Notes: generated by a model from the letters alone, not told the origin. Shown: positions 1 through 10,172, counted from the stretch's first letter. The stretch: 35,118 nucleotides of DNA from an uncultured SAR116 cluster alpha proteobacterium (GCA_902615325.1 CACMOJ010000003.1:1-35118), one strand, 5' to 3'. Numbers and translations: made by a program.

Positions 1-86
1 ACTATGATTATAAGGCTGGTGGTGAGACTGCAGCAACAAATGACTCAGGGTCAAAAACACAATTTACTTTATCAGCTTCTTTCTAG
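1..86 (+). CDS. Outer-membrane porin, C-terminal end only (5' partial)
   Basis: The frame starting at base 3 is open to a TAG at 84-86 and ends TQFTLSASF. Alternating polar and hydrophobic residues with a terminal phenylalanine are the hallmark of the last beta strand of a Gram-negative outer-membrane barrel, where the C-terminal Phe is the BAM recognition signal. A terminator follows directly, so this is the true end of a transcription unit. Only 27 residues are visible, so the porin family cannot be named; a general diffusion porin is likely. It reads toward the DUF3576-leuS genes but is separated from them by the terminator. Confidence 0.6.
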   Translation, partial: YDYKAGGETAATNDSGSKTQFTLSASF

Positions 87-110
87 GAACAGACTGTAAA
101 TTTAAAGAAA

Positions 111-139
111 AAAGGGTAGCTTCGGTTACCCTTTTTTTA
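111..139 (+). terminator. Rho-independent terminator after the porin gene
   Basis: GGGTAGC and GTTACCC form a stem closed by a stable C(UUCG)G tetraloop, flanked by an A run on the left and followed by seven Ts. The A run pairs with part of the T run and extends the stem. This is the only convincing intrinsic terminator I saw in the window. Confidence 0.9.
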
Positions 140-140
140 T

Positions 141-168
141 TTTACATTTAAAAATTTCAGATTATATT
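141..168 (+). promoter_or_regulatory. Possible sigma-70 promoter for the DUF3576-leuS-lptE-holA unit
   Basis: TTTACA at 141-146 and TATATT at 163-168 are separated by 16 bases. They sit in the short gap between the terminator and the ATG at 176. If used, transcription would begin at or next to the start codon, giving a leaderless or nearly leaderless message. The DNA is so A+T-rich that chance matches are common. Confidence 0.35.
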
Positions 169-175
169 TATTTAA

Positions 176-640
176 ATGAAAATCGCATTTACATTTTTTA
201 TATCACTTTTACTTTTGTCATGCGCTTCAAATTATGAAGCTCCGATTGAAAAAGGTGAAGCCGGTTTATTTAGTAAAGATTCAAAAAAAGGCTTATCAAT
301 TACTGATTTTATTAATAAGGACCCTCTTGGAGATAAGAGTTTTTATGTAAACTCTTTCTTATGGAGAGCAAGTTTAGATGTTTTATCATTTGCTCCTTTC
401 CAATCCACAGACGCATTTGGTGGAATAGTAGTAACTGAATGGTATAAAAAAGAAAATAAACAAATTAAGCTAGTTGCTACTATTAAATCTAGAGAATTAA
501 GATCAGAAGGTATCAAATTAAAAGTCTACATAAAAAATAAAAAAAATGAAATATCTGAAGATGCGGTTCTTGCACAGAAAATCGAAGATTTAATTTTAAC
601 AAAAGCTAGAAGCCTTAGAATGCAAAATAAACTTAATTAG
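176..640 (+). CDS. DUF3576-family lipoprotein
   Basis: The 154-residue product has a short signal peptide with a lipobox (LLSC, predicted lipidated Cys16), so it is probably an outer-membrane or periplasmic lipoprotein. The core ([18 protein letters not shown] followed by [12 protein letters not shown]) resembles DUF3576 proteins of Alphaproteobacteria, which commonly lie just upstream of leuS, as here. The function of the family is not established. It starts the plus-strand unit running into leuS (14-base gap), lptE and holA. No Shine-Dalgarno sequence is visible before the ATG, which fits the possible leaderless start noted upstream. Confidence 0.8.
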   Translation: MKIAFTFFISLLLLSCASNYEAPIEKGEAGLFSKDSKKGLSITDFINKDPLGDKSFYVNSFLWRASLDVLSFAPFQSTDAFGGIVVTEWYKKENKQIKLVATIKSRELRSEGIKLKVYIKNKKNEISEDAVLAQKIEDLILTKARSLRMQNKLN

Positions 641-654
641 TTTCTGAGTTTTTT

Positions 655-3204
655 GTGATCAAATATAATCCATTAAAAATTGAACAAAAATGGCAAAATT
701 TTTGGGAAAAAAATAATACATTTTTTTCTAAGATAAAAAAGAATTTAAAAAAATATTATATCTTAGAGATGTTTCCATATCCTTCAGGTGACATCCATAT
801 GGGACATGTCAGAAATTATACACTTGGAGATCTTGTAGCTAGATATAAAAGAGCAAATGGTTTTAATGTTTTGCATCCTATGGGTTGGGATTCTTTTGGG
901 TTACCTGCAGAAAATGCAGCAATTTCAAATAAAGTCCACCCTAAAACTTGGACAGAGAAAAACATTCAAAATATGAAAACTCAATTGAAAAAAATGGGCC
1001 TATCATATGATTGGACTAAAGAACTCTCTACCTGTTCTTCTAATTACTATAAGCATGAACAAAAAATTTTTATAGAGTTTTATAAAAAAGGTTTAGCTTA
1101 TCAAAAAGAAACAATTGTAAATTGGGATCCCGTGGAACAAACCGTTCTTGCTAATGAACAAGTAATTGAAGGTAGAGGTTGGAGATCTGATGCAAAGATT
1201 GAAAAAAAAAGAATGAAAGGATGGTTTTTAAAAATCACCGATTTTGCTGAAGAACTTCTAGAAGATTTAAAGGCTCTAAAAAATTGGCCAGAAAAAGTGA
1301 AATTGATGCAAAAAAACTGGATTGGAAAAAGTTTTGGAGCGCATATTGACTTTCACGTTGAAGAAATAAATGATAAAATTACAGTTTTTTCGACAAGACC
1401 AGATACTTTATTCGGTGCGTCTTTCATAGCCTTATCTCCTGATCACAAATTAGTAAATAAAATTAAAAAGAATTATCCAAGCCTAAATAAAGAACTTAAA
1501 AAATTAAATTTAAATAATACTAATGAACAAAATTTGGATAGAATTGAAAAAATTGGAATTAAAACCTCACTTAAAGCATCACATCCATTTATAAAAAATA
1601 AACTTATCCCAATCTTTATTGCAAATTTTGTTTTAATAGATTATGGTACTGGAGCTATTTTTGGTTGTCCTGCGCATGATCAAAGAGACTTTGATTTCGC
1701 TAAGAAATACAATCTTGAAATTATAGAAGTTGTATGTAAGGAAGAAAATCAAAAGAGAAAAAGCAAACTAACAAAAGCCTATACTGAAAGTGGTTACTTA
1801 ACAAATTCAGACTTTCTAAATGGGCTTACCGTTAATGACGCGATTGAAGTTTCCATTAAAAGATTAGAAGAACTTAATTTAGGTTCAAAAAGCATTAATT
1901 ATAGATTAAAAGACTGGGGAGTCTCAAGACAAAGATATTGGGGTTGTCCAATACCTATTATATATTGTAAAAATTGTGGAATACAGACTGTTCCAGAAAA
2001 AGATTTGCCAGTAAAACTTCCGGAAAATATTAATTTTCAAAATTCTGGCAACCCTCTATCAAGTCAATCGGACTGGATCAATGTGAAATGTCCTAAATGT
2101 TCAAAAGATGCAAAAAGAGAAACAGATACTTTTGATACTTTTTTTGAGTCAAGTTGGTATTTCGCAAGATTTACAGATCCTAATCATGAAGACGCTATTA
2201 ATGAAAAACAAGCTGATTATTGGTTGCCTGTTGATCAATATATTGGTGGTGTTGAACATGCTGTACTACATCTCTTGTATTCAAGGTTTTTTATAAAAGC
2301 TATGAATAGAATAAAATTAATTAATATATCTGAACCTTTTAAATCTTTACAAACACAAGGAATGGTTTGTCACCAAACTTATAAAAACAATAATAATGAG
2401 TGGATTTTTCCAAAAGACATCAGGAAGCTTAATGATAAATTTTTTTCAATCAACGATAATCAAATGGTCTTGCCCGGTAGAATTGAAAAAATGAGTAAAT
2501 CAAAAAAGAATGTTGTTGACCCTAACATCATTATTAGTAAATATGGCGCTGACACAGCAAGGTTTTTCATTTTGTCAGATTCTCCACCTCAAAGAGATAT
2601 GGAGTGGACAGATGAAGGCGTTGAAGGAGCATCAAGGTTTTTAAATAAAGTTTGGCAATTGATAAACTCGAATGATTTCACTAATATTCCTTTTCAACAA
2701 GTCAAACATATCAATGAAAATGATTTTCATATTTTTTCATGTACCTTTAAAACTATAGAAAAAGTAACAAAGGCAATTGATGATTTTCACTTTAACATAG
2801 CTATAGCAAATATAAGATCTCTATTTAATGAATTAAATTTGTATAAAACTGAAACTGAAAATGACATGATAATTAAAAAATTCTGTATTTCAAATTTTCT
2901 TATTTTATTAAATCCTATTTGTCCACATATATGCGAGGAAGCCTGGCATGTTATAAACAATAAACAATCCATATCTGATATATCTTGGCCAAGGGTTGAT
3001 ATCAGCTATCTAGATGAAGATCAAATTACTCTTCCAATACAAATTAATGGGAAAAGAAGAGGAGAGATTAAAATTTCTAAATCTTTTAATGAAAAAGAAA
3101 TTCAAAATCTAGCGTTAAATCATAAAAATGTTTCTAGATTTTTAAATGAACCTCCAAAAAAAATTATTTATATCCCAAACAAAATTATTAATATTGTAAT
3201 ATGA
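655..3204 (+). CDS. leuS: Leucyl-tRNA synthetase
   Basis: Class I aminoacyl-tRNA synthetase that charges tRNA-Leu in the cytoplasm. The 849 residues match a full bacterial LeuRS. Visible landmarks are the HIGH-type motif HMGH (48-51) in [11 protein letters not shown], an editing (CP1) domain with the TRPDTLFGA motif, four cysteines in two CxxC pairs (438/441 and 479/482) that fit the zinc-binding insert, the KMSKS loop (612-616) and a C-terminal anticodon-binding region. The start is GTG at 655, which gives the normal N-terminus [14 protein letters not shown]. The stop overlaps the ATG of lptE (ATGA), indicating translational coupling. Confidence 0.97.
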   Translation: MIKYNPLKIEQKWQNFWEKNNTFFSKIKKNLKKYYILEMFPYPSGDIHMGHVRNYTLGDLVARYKRANGFNVLHPMGWDSFGLPAENAAISNKVHPKTWTEKNIQNMKTQLKKMGLSYDWTKELSTCSSNYYKHEQKIFIEFYKKGLAYQKETIVNWDPVEQTVLANEQVIEGRGWRSDAKIEKKRMKGWFLKITDFAEELLEDLKALKNWPEKVKLMQKNWIGKSFGAHIDFHVEEINDKITVFSTRPDTLFGASFIALSPDHKLVNKIKKNYPSLNKELKKLNLNNTNEQNLDRIEKIGIKTSLKASHPFIKNKLIPIFIANFVLIDYGTGAIFGCPAHDQRDFDFAKKYNLEIIEVVCKEENQKRKSKLTKAYTESGYLTNSDFLNGLTVNDAIEVSIKRLEELNLGSKSINYRLKDWGVSRQRYWGCPIPIIYCKNCGIQTVPEKDLPVKLPENINFQNSGNPLSSQSDWINVKCPKCSKDAKRETDTFDTFFESSWYFARFTDPNHEDAINEKQADYWLPVDQYIGGVEHAVLHLLYSRFFIKAMNRIKLINISEPFKSLQTQGMVCHQTYKNNNNEWIFPKDIRKLNDKFFSINDNQMVLPGRIEKMSKSKKNVVDPNIIISKYGADTARFFILSDSPPQRDMEWTDEGVEGASRFLNKVWQLINSNDFTNIPFQQVKHINENDFHIFSCTFKTIEKVTKAIDDFHFNIAIANIRSLFNELNLYKTETENDMIIKKFCISNFLILLNPICPHICEEAWHVINNKQSISDISWPRVDISYLDEDQITLPIQINGKRRGEIKISKSFNEKEIQNLALNHKNVSRFLNEPPKKIIYIPNKIINIVI

Positions 3205-3662
3205 AAATTATACTTAAAATATTTCTAATATTATTATTATTTGGATGTAGTAATACCTATAACTCTAAAAACAAATTACCTAATATAAATCTTATTGTGC
3301 AACAAGACAAATATTCTTTGATTTTAAAACATAATTTTCTTAAACACTTGGATATTTTTAATAATAATTTAGATAAAATTACAATTAAGACAAATTTGTC
3401 CTTTTATACAAACGAAGCTCTCTCAAACAATGGCAATAACAATTTGAATATAATTAAAGGAAAAGTAAACTTTAAAGTATTCGATACATTAAATACTGAA
3501 GTTTCTTCAGGTAGTGTTTCTACTTCAATAAATACTGGTAGCATTTCATCACTGTATGCTGTTGATGAAAATACTAACTTTGCTAAAGAGAGAATTTCAA
3601 AGCGTTTAGGTTCTAAATTATTTAAAAAAATTTTATTGTATATTAATTCGCGTGAAAGTTAA
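3201..3662 (+). CDS. lptE: LPS-assembly lipoprotein LptE
   Basis: A 153-residue lipoprotein with lipobox LFGC (Cys16). LptE plugs the LptD outer-membrane barrel and helps place lipopolysaccharide on the cell surface. The sequence itself is weakly conserved, but size, lipobox, an early extended region and a C-terminal helix ([20 protein letters not shown]) fit LptE. The position between leuS and holA is the classical place for lptE in Proteobacteria. It overlaps leuS by 4 bases and holA by 11. The call rests mostly on context; a different small lipoprotein is possible but less likely. Confidence 0.78.
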   Translation: MKIILKIFLILLLFGCSNTYNSKNKLPNINLIVQQDKYSLILKHNFLKHLDIFNNNLDKITIKTNLSFYTNEALSNNGNNNLNIIKGKVNFKVFDTLNTEVSSGSVSTSINTGSISSLYAVDENTNFAKERISKRLGSKLFKKILLYINSRES

Positions 3663-4677
3663 TCCGCTAAGTGAAAATTTTTTTTCAAAAAAGATTGATA
3701 ATTCTTTTAACATATTTTTCTTTTATGGAAATAATTTTGGCTTAATAGATATCTGTTATTCAGAATTAAAAAAAAATCTTAAGATTGAGTTGGAAAATCC
3801 ATTTTTAACTAATTATTTCGACGAAAATAAATTATTTAATGATACTGAAGCCTTTTTTGATGAATTATATTCAATCCCCTTATTTGGAGACAAGAAAACT
3901 ACAATAATTGATACTAGACAAGGGGATAGGAAAAAAGATGTTGCTAAAATGTTTAATAATCTAGACTTTTCTAAAATTAAAGATACTAATTTGATAATAT
4001 TAAGTTATATGTTTAAACAAAATGATCAATTAACGAAAAAAATTTTAAATACTCAAAATGCAATATCTTTTTCTTGCTATGAAGAAAATGAATTTAACAT
4101 TAATAAAAAATTTCAAAATATATTACATAGTTTAAATTTAAAATTGAATGATCATCAAATTCATGAATTAACAACTAAATTATCAAAAGATTCTAAAATT
4201 ATTCGTAATACTTTTGAAAAAATTAGACTTAATAATAATGGTAAAATAGATTTTAATGTTTTGCTAAATCTTATAGATGATAATAACGACAAAACTGTCT
4301 ATGAGATGATTAACAAATTAATGACAGGTAATTACTACGAATCTATTAATTTACTGAAAAAATTTGAACAATTAAACACAACAGCTATCTCCATAATATA
4401 TTTAATAAAATTAAAATTAAAATTACTAGAAAAATGCTTAAAAATGAAAAGAAATGGTCTTACAAAAAAAGATATTTTAAATGATAGATCTCTCAATATT
4501 TTTTATAGCGAACATTCTACTTTCTTAAAGATGTTAGATTTATGGAACTTAAACAAAATTAATTTATGTTTATACTATCTATTTAAGACTGAACTAAATT
4601 GTAAATCGAAGAAGAATTTTGAATATATGTTTTTAAGCCAACTTTTCATGTATATCTATTACAAAATCAAAAATTAA
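3652..4677 (+). CDS. holA: DNA polymerase III, delta subunit
   Basis: HolA is the clamp-loader subunit that opens the beta sliding clamp. The 341-residue length is normal. The N-terminal part (NIFFFYGNNFGLIDICYSELKK) has the beta-strand and glycine pattern of the non-ATPase AAA+ fold of delta, and the C-terminal third is helical, as in the collar domain. The start is GTG inside the end of lptE. The gene converges on parB and overlaps its stop codon by 4 bases, leaving no room for a terminator. Confidence 0.85.
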   Translation: MKVNPLSENFFSKKIDNSFNIFFFYGNNFGLIDICYSELKKNLKIELENPFLTNYFDENKLFNDTEAFFDELYSIPLFGDKKTTIIDTRQGDRKKDVAKMFNNLDFSKIKDTNLIILSYMFKQNDQLTKKILNTQNAISFSCYEENEFNINKKFQNILHSLNLKLNDHQIHELTTKLSKDSKIIRNTFEKIRLNNNGKIDFNVLLNLIDDNNDKTVYEMINKLMTGNYYESINLLKKFEQLNTTAISIIYLIKLKLKLLEKCLKMKRNGLTKKDILNDRSLNIFYSEHSTFLKMLDLWNLNKINLCLYYLFKTELNCKSKKNFEYMFLSQLFMYIYYKIKN

Positions 4678-5543
4678 TTCTTTTTTAATCTTGTTATTAT
4701 AAATTCTAATTGGTCTAAATTTTTGAAGTTAATTGTTAATGAACCAGTTTTTTTTTCCTTATTAAAAATAATCTTGGTTCTAAGACCAATTTTATTTGAT
4801 AAATCATTTTCAATATCTGAATAATCTTGAGATTGTACATGATTATTTAATTGTTTATTGTTTTTTAATATCCTTTCAACATCTCTTACTGACAAACCTT
4901 TTTTAATTATTTCTCTTGCAATTTCTATTGATTTTTTATTGTTTATAATTGCTCTAGCATGTCCAACGGAAAGTTTACCTTTGATTATATAAGATTTGAT
5001 TTCTTCTGGTAAAGTGAGCATCCGTATAAAATTTGTTATATAGGGTCTAGACTTACTAAATATCTTAGCAACTTTTTCTTGTGTATAATTATGCTTGTTA
5101 ATTAAATCTTCGTATCCTTTTGCTTCTTCTAAAGGATTTAAATCTGATCTTTCTAAATTTTCTAATAAGGATATCTCTACAATTTTTTCTAACGACAGAT
5201 CATCTCTTAAAATTATAGGCACTTCATGCAAATTTGCTAATTGTGCGGCCCTCCAACGTCTTTCTCCAGCAACTATAATATATTTATCGTTATTTACTTT
5301 GTCTGAAATAACTATTATTGGTTGAAATATGCCATGATTTCTAATTGATTGTGATAAACTTTTAATTTCATTCTCATCAAAATTTTTACGTACTTGCCAA
5401 GGTCCTGGTGATAAGTAATCAATAGGGACAACATTCCAATCTTTTTTTGAATTTGTATAAATTAAGTTATCGACGTTAGATTTTTCACCTAATAAACTTG
5501 ATAATCCCCTTCCTAGTGCTTTTTTTTTAACTATTTTTGTCAT
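4674..5543 (-). CDS. parB: Chromosome partitioning protein ParB
   Basis: ParB binds parS, loads as a CTP-dependent clamp and spreads to build the segregation complex near the origin. The 289 residues show the family layout: a basic leader with GRGLSSLLGE, the CTP-binding region with GERRWRAA (93-100) and ENLERSDLNP (128-137), a helix-turn-helix near 154-176 (TQEKVAKIFSKSRPYITN), a linker and a C-terminal dimerisation domain. It overlaps parA by 17 bases, so the pair is coupled. Two parS-like sites lie upstream in the same operon, at 6914-6929 and 10154-10169. Confidence 0.95.
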   Translation of the reverse strand: MTKIVKKKALGRGLSSLLGEKSNVDNLIYTNSKKDWNVVPIDYLSPGPWQVRKNFDENEIKSLSQSIRNHGIFQPIIVISDKVNNDKYIIVAGERRWRAAQLANLHEVPIILRDDLSLEKIVEISLLENLERSDLNPLEEAKGYEDLINKHNYTQEKVAKIFSKSRPYITNFIRMLTLPEEIKSYIIKGKLSVGHARAIINNKKSIEIAREIIKKGLSVRDVERILKNNKQLNNHVQSQDYSDIENDLSNKIGLRTKIIFNKEKKTGSLTINFKNLDQLEFIITRLKKN

Positions 5544-6324
5544 TTAATTTATTCTCCTGATTTATTATTTCTGCTGCCAATGAAGCATAAGCTTGAGATC
5601 CTGAACATGTTATATCATACATCAAGATTGGCATTCCATGGCTAGGTGCTTCAGATATTTTAACATTTCTTGGAATAACAGTTTTATACACTTTTTCCTT
5701 AAAAAAGGTTTTGACATCTGAAGCTACCAATTCAGAAATTTTATTTCGTTTGTCATACATTGTTAAAACTATACCTTGAAGTTGCAATAAATTATTATAA
5801 TTAGTCTTTACATGATTAACTGTATCCATTAATTGGGTTAAACCCTCTAGAGCATAAAACTCGACTTGAAGGGGAACCAATAAATTTTTACTCGCTACCA
5901 ATGCATTTAAGGTTAAAAGACCTAAAGATGGCGGACAATCAATTAAAATATAGTCAAAAGAAGTACTTATTTTTTCAATTTCACTTTTTAATCTTAATTC
6001 TCTTTTTTTTAAATTTACAAACTCTTGTTCTACAACCGCTAAATCCATAGAAGTAGGTATTATAAACAAATTAGGAATTTGAGTTTTAATTATTGAGCTA
6101 TTTATTGATATATCGCCTCTAATAACATAATAAAAGTTATTTTTTAAAATTGCTTTATCAAAACCTAGACCAGTGCTTGCATTTCCTTGAGGATCCGAAT
6201 CTATAATCAAAACTTTTTTATTACATGCCGCCATTGCAGTAGCTAGATTAATAACTGTTGTTGTTTTACCTACGCCACCTTTTTGATTAGCAACCGCAAT
6301 AATTTTAGTATTCGTTAATGTCAT
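5527..6324 (-). CDS. parA: Chromosome partitioning ATPase ParA
   Basis: ParA-type ATPase that binds nucleoid DNA with ATP and moves ParB-parS complexes. The deviant Walker A motif KGGVGKTT spans residues 15-22, with the signature lysine at 15. SDPQGN follows near residue 43, and the Walker B strand is YILIDCPPSLGLLTLNA. The 265-residue length suits a chromosomal (Soj-type) ParA without the extra N-terminal DNA-binding domain of plasmid type Ia proteins. It overlaps rsmG by 20 bases and parB by 17. Confidence 0.96.
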   Translation of the reverse strand: MTLTNTKIIAVANQKGGVGKTTTVINLATAMAACNKKVLIIDSDPQGNASTGLGFDKAILKNNFYYVIRGDISINSSIIKTQIPNLFIIPTSMDLAVVEQEFVNLKKRELRLKSEIEKISTSFDYILIDCPPSLGLLTLNALVASKNLLVPLQVEFYALEGLTQLMDTVNHVKTNYNNLLQLQGIVLTMYDKRNKISELVASDVKTFFKEKVYKTVIPRNVKISEAPSHGMPILMYDITCSGSQAYASLAAEIINQENKLNDKNS

Positions 6325-6967
6325 ACAATTTTCTACTATACAATAAAATTCTACTTTCTACACTTGTAATAGATGGAAATGTCTGAAATTTTATTTTTAA
6401 GTTTTTTGGAAGATCATTTAACTCATGATTATAAGTTTTTCCCTTTAAAAACAATAGGTTAGGAATATTATCTCTAGCTTCTTTTCTGGTTTTAATCTTT
6501 TTAGATTTAAGCATATGGTTTATGGTCATTGCGATTAAATTCTTTGTAGATGTTAAAGCTCTTGATATCACTAATGACGGATTTAAAAATTGAATATTTT
6601 CTATTCTTGAATTTAATATCTTGAAATTACTTTTCGTTTCTTTTCTAACAATGGTTAAAAAATTGCATTTTTTTTTACTTGATTCTATTAAGAAAATCTG
6701 AGGCACACCTAAAATTGATAAGACTGCACCAGGAAATCCAGCTCCTGAACCAAAATCAAGTATGTTGCCATTGAACTTTCTACAGAAGCTATATAATTGT
6801 GCAGAATCTAAAAAATGACGTTCCTCAGCTTCTAACAAAGAGTTATCACTTACCAAATTCATCTTTTTTTGCCAAAAGTGTAAAAGATCAAAATATATAA
6901 CCAATTTATCGAATGTTTCACATGAAACATGCACATGTTTTTTTAACATTTTAAAATTTGGTTTCAT
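6305..6967 (-). CDS. rsmG: 16S rRNA (guanine-N7) methyltransferase RsmG
   Basis: RsmG methylates N7 of G527 in 16S rRNA using S-adenosylmethionine. The 220-residue protein has the SAM-binding motif GNILDFGSGAGFPG (67-80). The N-terminal stretch VSCET (14-18) is encoded by a parS-like sequence; many bacteria carry VSRET here for the same reason, and the Cys comes from a CGT to TGT change. The ATG shares one base with the mnmG stop (TAATG), and the 3' end overlaps parA by 20 bases. Confidence 0.93.
   Translation of the reverse strand: MKPNFKMLKKHVHVSCETFDKLVIYFDLLHFWQKKMNLVSDNSLLEAEERHFLDSAQLYSFCRKFNGNILDFGSGAGFPGAVLSILGVPQIFLIESSKKKCNFLTIVRKETKSNFKILNSRIENIQFLNPSLVISRALTSTKNLIAMTINHMLKSKKIKTRKEARDNIPNLLFLKGKTYNHELNDLPKNLKIKFQTFPSITSVESRILLYSRKLYDINEY
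6914..6929. other. parS: parS-like ParB-binding site inside rsmG
   Basis: TGTTTCACATGAAACA matches the widely conserved parS consensus TGTTTCACGTGAAACA at 15 of 16 positions; the only change is at the central CpG. It lies in the rsmG reading frame and encodes VSCET. It is about 6 kb left of the origin candidate and about 0.6 kb upstream of parA, a typical parS location. Confidence 0.82.
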
Positions 6968-8832
6968 TAGGCTGTTTTGATTTTTTTATTTTTTAGGTGG
7001 TAAAGCAACAAAAAAACTGCTGAAGATGTAAAGCCTGGCAACAATGAAGCTTGTCTAATAGTTTGAGGCCTGTGTCGCCTGAGAATATCCACGGATTCAT
7101 TAGATAATCCTTTAATCTCGGAAAAGTTTATGTTCTCTGGAATTAATGTTTTTTGTTCTAATTCTAATTGTTTAATATCATTAAGTTGACGTTTTATGTA
7201 AACATCATATCTAAAATCAATTTCGATTTGATTTAAACACTGAGATGAAAAAGGGTGTTTAGGATATAAACTGCGTATTATTTTATTTAATGTAACTTTA
7301 TTACCTGTAATCAGGTTATGTATGGATGGTAAATTTCCATTTTTAAGAGGGGTAACACCGATTTCTTTTAACTGTTTTTTATTTAACTTTAAGTTTGTAA
7401 CAAATGCTTTGATATCATTTAAAGATTTCTTTTTTTTGTACCATGCTTTTTTTCTATTATTACTAATTATACCAAAATCAATACCTTTTTCAGTCAATCG
7501 TTGGTCTGCATTATCTGACCTTAAAATTAATCTATACTCTGCTCTTGACGTAAACATCCTATAAGGTTCTGGAGCGCCACGTGTAACTAAATCATCAATC
7601 ATAACACCAATATAGCTCTCTGTTCTATTTAAAATAAATTTTGAATTAGAATTTTTGGCTTTTAACGCACTGTTAACGCCTGCAACTAACCCTTGTGCAG
7701 CTGCTTCTTCATAACCTGTTGTTCCATTAATTTGTCCTGCAAAAAATAAATTTTTTATCTTTTTTGATTCTAACGTATAATTTAATGATCTAGGATCGAT
7801 ATAATCATATTCGACTGCATAACCGTACTCTTGTATTTTTACGTTTTCTAAACCTGGTATAGTTTTCACAAATTTCTCTTGAATTTCCTTAGGTAAACTT
7901 GTTGAAATCCCATTAGGATATATTAAATCACTTTCTAAGCCTTCTGGCTCTAGGAAAATTTGATGTGATGTTTTCTCCTTAAATCTATTTATTTTATCTT
8001 CTATACTTGGACAATATCTTGGGCCATAACCTTTAATAGATCCTGAAAACACAGGTGATTTTATTATATTTCTTTCAATTATTTCATGTGTTTTTTTTGT
8101 TGTTCTTGTAATACCACATTTAATTTGAGGCACTTCTATACGGGAGGTTAGGTATGAGAATGGAACAGGCACTTCGTCGGCTGGCTGCATCTCAATTAAG
8201 TCCCAATTGATTGTGTTTTTTATTAATCTGGGTGGAGTTCCAGTTTTTAAACGACCAACAGGAAGCTCTAAATTTCTTATTGTCTGAGAAAGTTTAGAAG
8301 ATGATTTATCCCCAATTCGCCCCGCCTCAAATGTTTCACTTCCAATAAATATTTTACCTCCAAGAAATGTACCAGTCGTTATGACTAGTGAATTACAATA
8401 TATCTTCTGGTCTTTTTCTAATACAACACCTTTCAGTGTTTGATTTTCAATGATTAAATCGTCAACAAATCCTTCAAGAACTTTAATTTTTTGTTTTGAG
8501 AGCAAGATGTCCTGAACACTTTTTTTATATAAAATCCTATCCGCCTGTGACCTGGGACCGTGAACAGCAGGACCTTTAGACTTGTTTAACATTCTAAACT
8601 GAATCCCTGATCTATCTATGGCTCTACCCATGACTCCATCTAATGCGTCTATTTCTCTTACAAGATGACCTTTACCTAAGCCTCCAATGGCAGGGTTACA
8701 TGACATTTCACCGATTTGATTTTCCTTTAATGTAATTAGTAAAACTTCACAATCAGACCTTGATATCGCACTGCAAGCTTCAATGCCAGCGTGGCCACCA
8801 CCAATAACAATAACATCAACTTTATTTTTCAT
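6967..8832 (-). CDS. mnmG: tRNA uridine-5-carboxymethylaminomethyl modification enzyme MnmG (GidA)
   Basis: FAD-dependent partner of MnmE that builds the (carboxymethyl)aminomethyl group at wobble U34 of several tRNAs. The 621-residue length is standard. The dinucleotide-binding motif [12 protein letters not shown] is at the N-terminus. Further family signatures are [27 protein letters not shown] and [16 protein letters not shown]. The start codon immediately follows the mnmE stop (TGAATG) and the stop shares a base with the rsmG start, so mnmE-mnmG-rsmG look translationally coupled. Confidence 0.98.
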   Translation of the reverse strand: MKNKVDVIVIGGGHAGIEACSAISRSDCEVLLITLKENQIGEMSCNPAIGGLGKGHLVREIDALDGVMGRAIDRSGIQFRMLNKSKGPAVHGPRSQADRILYKKSVQDILLSKQKIKVLEGFVDDLIIENQTLKGVVLEKDQKIYCNSLVITTGTFLGGKIFIGSETFEAGRIGDKSSSKLSQTIRNLELPVGRLKTGTPPRLIKNTINWDLIEMQPADEVPVPFSYLTSRIEVPQIKCGITRTTKKTHEIIERNIIKSPVFSGSIKGYGPRYCPSIEDKINRFKEKTSHQIFLEPEGLESDLIYPNGISTSLPKEIQEKFVKTIPGLENVKIQEYGYAVEYDYIDPRSLNYTLESKKIKNLFFAGQINGTTGYEEAAAQGLVAGVNSALKAKNSNSKFILNRTESYIGVMIDDLVTRGAPEPYRMFTSRAEYRLILRSDNADQRLTEKGIDFGIISNNRKKAWYKKKKSLNDIKAFVTNLKLNKKQLKEIGVTPLKNGNLPSIHNLITGNKVTLNKIIRSLYPKHPFSSQCLNQIEIDFRYDVYIKRQLNDIKQLELEQKTLIPENINFSEIKGLSNESVDILRRHRPQTIRQASLLPGFTSSAVFLLLYHLKNKKIKTA

Positions 8833-10161
8833 TCACTTGCCAATACAGAAACTACTAAATATTTTATCTAAAACTTCCTCATTATCTATAAAAGACGTTA
8901 TATTACTAATATGCTTTGAGGCAAGCCTTAATTCTTCAGCAATTAATTCAGCTTCGTTGGAAATTGATAAACTTTGTATTCTATTAAACGCATTTAAAGC
9001 TTTTTTAGTATGTTCAACTTGTCTTTCTGATGTAATTAAAGAAGTTCCATCCGGCTCTAATTTAGACAGAAAAGCATATATTTTCTCCAACAAAACATCT
9101 ATTCCAATATTTTTTTTTGACGAAATCTTTATATCTGATCCTTTATAAGGACTACTTTTTAAATCAATTTTTGTCTTGACGTTTATAAACTTGGTTTTAA
9201 TGTAATCTGATATGTCTTTTCCTTCATAACTATAATTGAAGTTCCCGTCATCACTTAAATTTAGAACTAAATTACACTTCTTTATAATATTAAGTGCCAA
9301 TTCTACTCCTTTTTTTTCGATATAGTTATTAGTTTTTCTAATACCAGCTGTATCATAAAAGACTACGGGCAACCCTTTTAGATTAATTTTTTGATGGATT
9401 ATATCTCTTGTTGTTCCTGGAATGTCACTAACAATAGACGTTTCTAAATTAGTTAAAACATTGATAAGACTGCTTTTGCCAGCGTTTGGTTTTCCAACTA
9501 TGGCCACAGAGAATCCTTCTTGAATATAAGAAGATAGTTTTGCAGAATTAAGTGAAAGTTTTATATTTTTTTTTACATTATTCAGGTTTTCCCAAAATAT
9601 GTCTTCTACTTGTTCTGGTATGTCTTCATCAGAAAAATCAATAAGAGATTCTACTAAAGATAACAATTTAATCACGTCTCTTCTCCAATTATTTATAACT
9701 TTACTTAAAGAGCCCTCTAATTGTGTTTGTGCTAAATCTAATTGTTTTTCCGTTTGAGCATTAATTATATCATTAATACTTTCCGCTTGTACTAAGTCAA
9801 TATTACCATTTAAAGTTGCTCTCTTTGCAAACTCCCCTGGTTCTGCTAATCTAAAATCTTTATATGAAGATAAAATTCTATAAATTAGTTTTTCGATAAT
9901 GACACTTCCATGTATATATATTTCGTAAGTGTCTTCTCCTGTAAAACTTCTATTTTTAGGCAACCATATTACTGGCGCTTTATCGATAATTTGATTTTTA
10001 TAAGTTAACTTTCTTAGTTCAAAAGATCTTGGCTTTGGTTTTATAAAATTAAAAATGTTGGGAATTTTTTTTGCTTTTTCTCCAGAAATCCTAATGATTT
10101 TAATCGCAGACTTGTTCTGATTGGATGAAGCAAATATTGTATCATAAACGTTTTGTTTCAC
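8833..10161 (-). CDS. mnmE: tRNA modification GTPase MnmE (TrmE)
   Basis: GTPase partner of MnmG in wobble uridine modification. The 442 residues contain the N-terminal tetrahydrofolate-binding domain (NRSFTGEDTYEIYIHGS), a GTPase domain with P-loop GKPNAGKSS (223-231), switch motif DIPGTTRD (246-253) and DTAG (270-273), and the C-terminal CIGK motif with the catalytic cysteine. The start is GTG at 10159-10161, giving MKQNVYDTIFA. The only upstream codons before an in-frame stop are VIWFH, with no better start. This GTG lies inside a parS site, so the mnmE translation start and a ParB-binding site are the same DNA. Confidence 0.97.
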   Translation of the reverse strand: MKQNVYDTIFASSNQNKSAIKIIRISGEKAKKIPNIFNFIKPKPRSFELRKLTYKNQIIDKAPVIWLPKNRSFTGEDTYEIYIHGSVIIEKLIYRILSSYKDFRLAEPGEFAKRATLNGNIDLVQAESINDIINAQTEKQLDLAQTQLEGSLSKVINNWRRDVIKLLSLVESLIDFSDEDIPEQVEDIFWENLNNVKKNIKLSLNSAKLSSYIQEGFSVAIVGKPNAGKSSLINVLTNLETSIVSDIPGTTRDIIHQKINLKGLPVVFYDTAGIRKTNNYIEKKGVELALNIIKKCNLVLNLSDDGNFNYSYEGKDISDYIKTKFINVKTKIDLKSSPYKGSDIKISSKKNIGIDVLLEKIYAFLSKLEPDGTSLITSERQVEHTKKALNAFNRIQSLSISNEAELIAEELRLASKHISNITSFIDNEEVLDKIFSSFCIGK

Positions 10162-10169
10162 GTGAAACC
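10154..10169. other. parS: parS site overlapping the mnmE start codon
   Basis: TGTTTCACGTGAAACC matches parS consensus TGTTTCACGTGAAACA at 15 of 16 positions and keeps the full 14-base palindrome GTTTCACGTGAAAC. It spans the 11-base gap between rho and mnmE plus the first codons of mnmE. It lies about 2.8 kb from the origin candidate and is the better of the two sites in the window. Confidence 0.92.
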
Positions 10170-10172
10170 ATA

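Noticed and set aside
2108-2972. Short open frames inside leuS on both strands
   Set aside because: Out-of-frame shadows inside a complete LeuRS; no supporting motif.
8332-8340. TGTTTCACT in mnmG as a third parS site
   Set aside because: Only the left half of the palindrome matches; the right half (TCCAATA) does not.
8783-9148. Plus-strand 121-codon open frame over the mnmG-mnmE junction
   Set aside because: It is antisense to two well-supported genes, and its residue pattern is just the complement of their codons.
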